Positions 59,201 to 64,000 of a stretch of 64,000 nt of DNA are shown here, in pieces. Location: assembly GCF_002234675.1 (NCBI RefSeq), contig NC_019867.2, positions 25,037,166 through 25,101,165 of the forward strand, read 5' to 3'. Every line of letters begins with the position of its first letter. Within the stretch, counting starts at the first letter, position 1. The position numbers and the translations under genes were made by a program. The stretch is from Oryzias latipes (taxonomy: Eukaryota > Chordata > Actinopteri > Beloniformes > Adrianichthyidae). The notes beneath the pieces were generated by a model. That model worked only from the letters and a program-made list of their open reading frames with translations, did no database searches and had not been told where the DNA came from.

Positions 59201-61990
59201 ACATCAAACATGCGCCCACAGAAGCGGCCTGCCCACGGCAACAACCTCTGTATGTGTGTGTCAAACCTGGGTCCCGGGTTCACAGACACCAGTTAAAAGT
59301 TAAAAACAGTTAAAGGAACAGTTGGGTTCTGTAGACTGTTCCTGGAAAACCACATGAGCTACAATAAACGAATAAGGGGTATACTTTTCTGAGGAGTCTG
59401 AGAGCTGCAGAAAAGGCATTCCAGACGAAGGCATGGGGAGGCCAAAACATTTTTCTCAGCGGGGTCCTTGTGGCGACAAAGCACCATGCTTGTCGCTGGC
59501 AGTGATTCACAGGCTTGCTTAAACACATGAAAGTGAAGAGCTGCTATTTATCATCCCCAGCCTTCCTCTGAAACACTCAACATCAACGGCAGAAAGTCGC
59601 ACTGAGCTATTTGTTATGCAGACGTGCATTCTCATTTCGAGGGTTGCGCTGAGGCTACAGGCCAAGCTGACACTTATGAAATATTTCCCTTGCTGACCTT
59701 AGCTACTGCTTCAGCTGGGGATATTAATCCTGTCCTGGCAGACGTTGGGAACACACCGCAGCACACACAACCTCTTGGTGACTACAGAAAACAAAACTAG
59801 CAAAAACTCTCTTTGTGGTAATCATTATTATAGCCTCTGGTGATTTATTTTCTTTTACCATGTTGTGTGCAAGTAAAGGAGCAGAAGTTGGAAACGGAAC
59901 AATGCAGGCACCAGAAAATGCCACACACTGACCTGGTCACAAAAAGATTCCCTTAATAGGAAGCGGTCCTTCCGTTCCTCAATACAACACACAATGTGGA
60001 AAAACCTAATTGTTGGAAATGAATAAAAGCACCCTAGAATCATTCAATCTCGTAAAAATATGTACTGTTAAGGATACCTCTTGGGCTGTGGAGCAGTGGT
60101 CATTTTAGACTTTTATGACTTGAACTGTAGCGACCACAGTGATGGACAGCAGTTAAATAAGTATGAAGTACAAACTATGTCGAATAAATGCTTCAATGTT
60201 AATAAAAGACCCACTCCAATGAAAATCACGTTTTTCATGTTCTTGTGGCATTTTTCTGATGATGGAGGACATATATGAACAAAATTAAGCTTAAAATGGT
60301 ATTTCTGATTATTACTGAGTAGCATTGTAAATCAGGAGCAGACAAAAAACACAGTTTGAAAAAGATCCTATTTGTCTCGTAGCAAATACGCTGCATGAGC
60401 CACAAGGTCCTTGCTCCACTCCATTCTGATGCATCCAATTGTATATAAATTGTAAACCAATTGTAGACCATGAATGTCTTTGTTCTCCTCATCTGAGCAG
60501 GTATCAGGCTCAAAGGTCTACGGCTGGATAGCTCCAAAATTGCTCGCCATTTTTGTTGCACCGGTGCGTTTTGGTCGGTGGTGTGGGGGGCTATAAGCTA
60601 GCAGGATATAGAACAGATGGGTGATGGGAAGTGGGAGCGGGGTTGTTCTGCACCAATGGTCCCCAGAAGTCGGGGGTGAATTGAGGTGAATTGAACTCCT
60701 GCTGCTCTGTAGAAACTATGTCCTAGAAAATCAATGTTTTTTGGTTTTGGCCAAGAACAGCATTATCAAAATTAAAAGACCACTGGGAGCACTTTTAAAA
60801 TAGATCAAAGCAGGATTAAAATTGAACTTTAAAGCTGTAGATTAAAATGCTTTAATTATTACGCCTGATGGAGGTGTATAATTTGTCAGTGACACAAAAA
60901 TGAGATGTTTTCAACTCTTGATGTGTTTCAAAGTGTGTGACCTTGAGATAAAAAATGCTGCATGTTTGAACAAAGATTATATCCTGAAAAGAAATTGCAA
61001 AATATGTGTAAAAATGGTATGACCTCTTTTGCACCTGCATTCTGCTGTTCACTCAAAGCCAGAGGTGCACTGGGGACTGTTTCTACAACAACTCTCAGAA
61101 ACACACTTTTTTCTTCTCTTCCTGGAGCTTTATCAAGTCTCAGTCTTGCTCTCTGTCCCTTTATTGCGACAACAGATGACTTGGCAGCAGTTGTTCTTTT
61201 GTAAAAGGTCATTTGGCTGCCAGAAAAGAGAGACAGTGGTCTGCTCTCGCAGATCCTGCTGCACTGATGTATCGTAAATTACTCACACATTGTACAACAA
61301 CAGGGTGTTGGAAGGCTGGAGGTGAGAAGGGGAGGGAAATGGAAGAGGAAGGAGAAGGGGTGACAGAATAAGTGCAGTTTTCTTTTTAGTTTGTGGTGAT
61401 GAATGGGTCTCTGAACAAGGCAGAAAATCCATCATATCACCTTTAATGGGTACACATTTCTGCAGCCATAACTCAGTGTTTAAAAATAGGGAGAGGAGGG
61501 TAAAATACGACGCCATATATTCCTTGCAGAGACACTTTTACGAGCCCTCCCTGCAGTATAAAGGCATTGATTGCTATTTCAAAGCTCAACGTCAGAGTCA
61601 GTGAGTGTTGAGTACCTCCAGCTGCCAGCAAGCCAAACAAATGGAGCTCAAAATATTGCTGGTTTCTGCTGAGCAAGAGTTGTGCATTTTGTGGTTCACA
61701 CTTGGTTTTTCTGCACGGAAACACTTTGGCTTCACTTTAGCTTTAGGAAGGACCATTCATTCTAAACTAAATGTCGGTGGACATCCAAGTTATTTTAGCT
61801 GCTCAATGAGAGAAATTCTTTGATCAGTGTACACAGACAATTATATCTTTGAATATTTGGGGCAATAAATGTTATTACAAAGTTGCATGGAAAAGTAAAG
61901 AAGTAAAGAAAAAAGGAGCATGATTTAATAGGAAATTTGATCACTGCATGCTTCAAGCATGCTCAATTGAAGATGGAACTCATAGATTAT
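56291..61990. other. gene-free interval upstream of znf703
   Basis: No supported exon. The open frames here are short and resemble nothing. There is a poly-C run with a CCCA repeat (58308-58340). Several balanced-composition unique stretches, for example 57300-57620 and 58560-58800, could be regulatory, but I see no specific motif architecture that singles them out. Confidence 0.5.
58308..58340. repeat. poly-C and (CCCA)n tract
   Basis: Sixteen Cs (58308-58323) followed by aacccacccacccacccc. The complementary strand has several GGG runs and could form a G-quadruplex. It is a simple repeat. Confidence 0.8.
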
Positions 61991-62010
61991 GCATAGTTAG
62001 TCTTCTTAAT

Positions 62011-62177
62011 CAATCCATCCATCCATCCATCCATCCATCCATCCATCCATCCATCCATCCATCCATCCATCCATCCATCCATCCATCCATCCATCTATCC
62101 ATCCATCCATCCATCTATCCATCCATTCATCTATCCATCCATCCATCCATCCATCCATCCATCCATCCATCCATCTC
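62011..62177. repeat. (CCAT)n microsatellite
   Basis: About 165 bases of ccat/tcca units with a few single-base interruptions (ctat, ttcat). It directly adjoins the tail end of the SINE copy at 62178-62440, so it most likely grew from that SINE's tetranucleotide tail. Open frames through it (SIHP repeats) are artefacts. Confidence 0.95.
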
Positions 62178-62440
62178 ATCCAACTTACTGAATCCTTTTG
62201 GGTGATGGTGGGGTCCACCCTGAATGGGTCACCGGTCTTTTGGAGAGCCACATACTCACACCCACAGTCACATGCACACCTAGGGGCAAATAAAGGGCAC
62301 CACTTGACCTGTGAAGCATGTTTTTGGACTGTTCCGGAGTTCCCAGTGATAAAACAAACATGAACAGGGAGAACATGCAAACTCCACACAGAACAGTTCC
62401 AGGTGGGATTTGAACCAGAGCCTTAGTGCTGACCTCTGCA
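62178..62440 (-). mobile_element. tRNA-derived SINE-like repeat, copy 3
   Basis: A reverse-strand copy of the family at 33700 and 37356. It shares gaatgggtcaccggtctttt, gaagcatgtttttggactgt and gaacatgcaaactccacaca in order, then a degenerate B box complement (gggatttgaacc). It ends near gagccttagtgctgacc. Confidence 0.82.
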
Positions 62441-62627
62441 ACATCATCCAGCCTGAGGAGCAATCACATTAGGAGAATAACTTCAGATTTCTACCTTTGT
62501 TGTGATAATGTTAGTGAGGGTGTACTCACACAAAGCACCGTTTATTAAACCACAATGAGCACAATATTTCACCTGCCAGAAAAAATACTGTTTTTGCACT
62601 CACATTTTGCTGACAAAGCCACAACTG

Positions 62628-62905
62628 TTGACTGTATAAAAGAACTGGACAAGAGTGAGTGTGACGTCACGCATAGAAAATGGTTTACTTCTGGTTCCAA
62701 TGAAAGGAAGTCAATTCAGTTGCCATTTTATCACAATACAGGCACCGCCGTTGAATAACTTAAACTACAGAAAAAAACATAATGCAAATATATTAGAATT
62801 ATCAAAAACTTGTTAAAAAAAAGGTAACTGATTAAGAATGGGTATTCTGACAAATACAATGACTGAGTAATAGCTATTTATTTCTCATAAGAAGTCTTTG
62901 GAATC
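62628..62905 (-). mobile_element. TA-flanked MITE (family TTGACTGTAT), copy 3, internally deleted
   Basis: Begins TTGACTGTATAAAAGAACTGG and runs, relative to copies 1 and 2, in reverse. The right-arm block (aaaatggtttacttctggttcc) comes first and the left-arm block (gactgagtaatagctattta, then aagtctttgg) last. It is only about 280 bp because the centre is missing, and its far end has lost the inverted repeat. Confidence 0.75.
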
Positions 62906-64000
62906 TGAGTGTCTATGACTGGAGGAGCTAGTGTTTTTTCTGTCTCTTTAAGTTTTCATGTTTACAATAACTTTAGATGACATTTTATAGTGTGACATCC
63001 TATATATAAATATAATACTCAACAAAAAGTAAAATTCATTAGTGTCATTTATCTCAGTAATTTCAACATTTTGATGCCTTGTTTGTAATGGAGCCAAACG
63101 TCAGTCATGGCATTAAGTCTAACAAACCAAGCACCTTTAAATGTTTTTAAAGTCAAGACAGTTGGGATGTTTTAGCGTCCAGACTCCATGTGTCATCTTG
63201 GTTGATGCATCATTTCAGTGAACTGCAGCAGTAGAAGCAGCATCCACACGTATACAACAACTCCTTGTTAGATTGTTAGCGTGCCAGCAGCTGCTAATTA
63301 AAAACAAGCCAGACTGAAGCCTGCTTTGTAGCTCCTGCCAAAAACATGTGGCTTGTTTGAGTGTTTTAATAATTCACATGGATGTTATGCAAGTCTGACT
63401 CTTTTGAAGAGAAGTGAGAAAAACAGAGAAACACTGTGCACACACGGACCTTCAGGCTTTGGCAATTTCTGGCTCCCAGCTGTAAATGTACAATGTTTGT
63501 ATGAGTTACTTTTAAAACCAAACCCGTGGCCTGGCCTTGGTTGGACATTTCAGCAGGCCAGCAGGGAGGAATCCTCTGCTGAAAGACCGGCTACCACTCA
63601 GTGAGGAGAAAAATGGTCAACAGGAGGAAATTAAAGCACAACACCCTGTTCTTGGATCTGATTTATATGAGCGCTCGCATGAAAAGGATGTAACTTCATA
63701 CAACAATCTGCAAATTGAGTGGAACAGGAGGTAAACCCAAGCATTATTGGAGGTTTGACCTGTCAGAAGGAAGTTTATAGCAGGTGGACTAAAGTAGATG
63801 TGTCAGTAGGTGCCTAAACAGTGAACAAATGGAGGAAATACATCATGGTTACTGACAGGGCTTTAAGCTCACAGACCTTAAATGATGATACAGAAACTAT
63901 CCTGTTTGCATTCTGAGCTGTGGAAGTCCCAACTCCCCTCAAATGGAAAACTTTAAAGGATATTCTTAGAAGCAAGCATTGGATTTCTCCTCTGTGTTGC
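62906..64000. other. right-edge interval without recognised features
   Basis: Unique AT-rich DNA. A balanced-composition patch at 63180-63330 (agcagctgctaattaaaaac) carries an E-box-like CAGCTG and a homeodomain-like TAATTA, but nothing stronger. No gene is seen. Confidence 0.5.

Noticed and set aside
62011..62177. CRISPR-like array
   Set aside because: A 4-base tandem repeat without spacers in an animal genome.
61948..62389. Open frames with repeated SIHP or WMDG peptides
   Set aside because: They are translations of the CCAT microsatellite on both strands.

Overview
The window is vertebrate genomic DNA, almost certainly from a teleost fish. The evidence is spliced genes with GT/AG introns, proteins closely matching vertebrate families, and an AT-rich, gene-sparse background full of fish-type repeats: Tc1 and hAT transposons, L2, RTE and Rex1-like LINE remnants, tRNA-derived SINEs, and small inverted-repeat elements. 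I cannot name the species. No bacterial, viral, CRISPR or operon structure was seen.

Three protein-coding genes are supported, all on the minus strand. In transcriptional order from the right they are znf703 (54820 to 52512, 2 coding exons, 587 aa), erlin2 (34302 to 9456, 11 coding exons, 332 aa) and a cholesterol 25-hydroxylase-like gene (6605 to 4668, 2 exons, 277 aa). All splice sites were read from the sequence and every junction keeps frame. The znf703 to erlin2 order and orientation is the same as I recall for human 8p11.23, which supports both names. ERLIN2 and CH25H are both linked to ER sterol biology; ZNF703 is a nuclear transcriptional repressor. I see no sign that the three are co-regulated.

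Layout: 1-4667 has no gene. 4668-6605 is the ch25h-like gene, with a 213-bp TTAA-flanked element in its intron. 6606-9225 has no gene. 9226-34302 is erlin2, whose large introns hold most of the mobile DNA: two fused Tc1 remnants, one carrying a nested element with an exact target duplication; an L2; an RTE; a SINE with a 20-bp target duplication; and a 1.85-kb hAT with a perfect 8-bp duplication. 34.7-52.0 kb is a gene-free interval between erlin2 and znf703. It has a perfect CTCF core near its erlin2 end and several unique, regulatory-looking blocks. 52.0-55.3 kb is znf703 and its promoter. 55.4-64 kb is gene-free, with an L2 relic, a large CCAT microsatellite grown from a SINE tail, and further repeats.

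The most interesting non-repeat signal is a recurring arrangement in the 38-49 kb interval: an ATTAATCA-type (Pbx-Hox-like) site followed within 2-7 bases by a TGACA(G) (Meis-like) site, same order each time, at five places. Two of these lie in blocks about 600 bp apart that align over about 80 bp, suggesting a duplicated regulatory element upstream of erlin2 and downstream of znf703.
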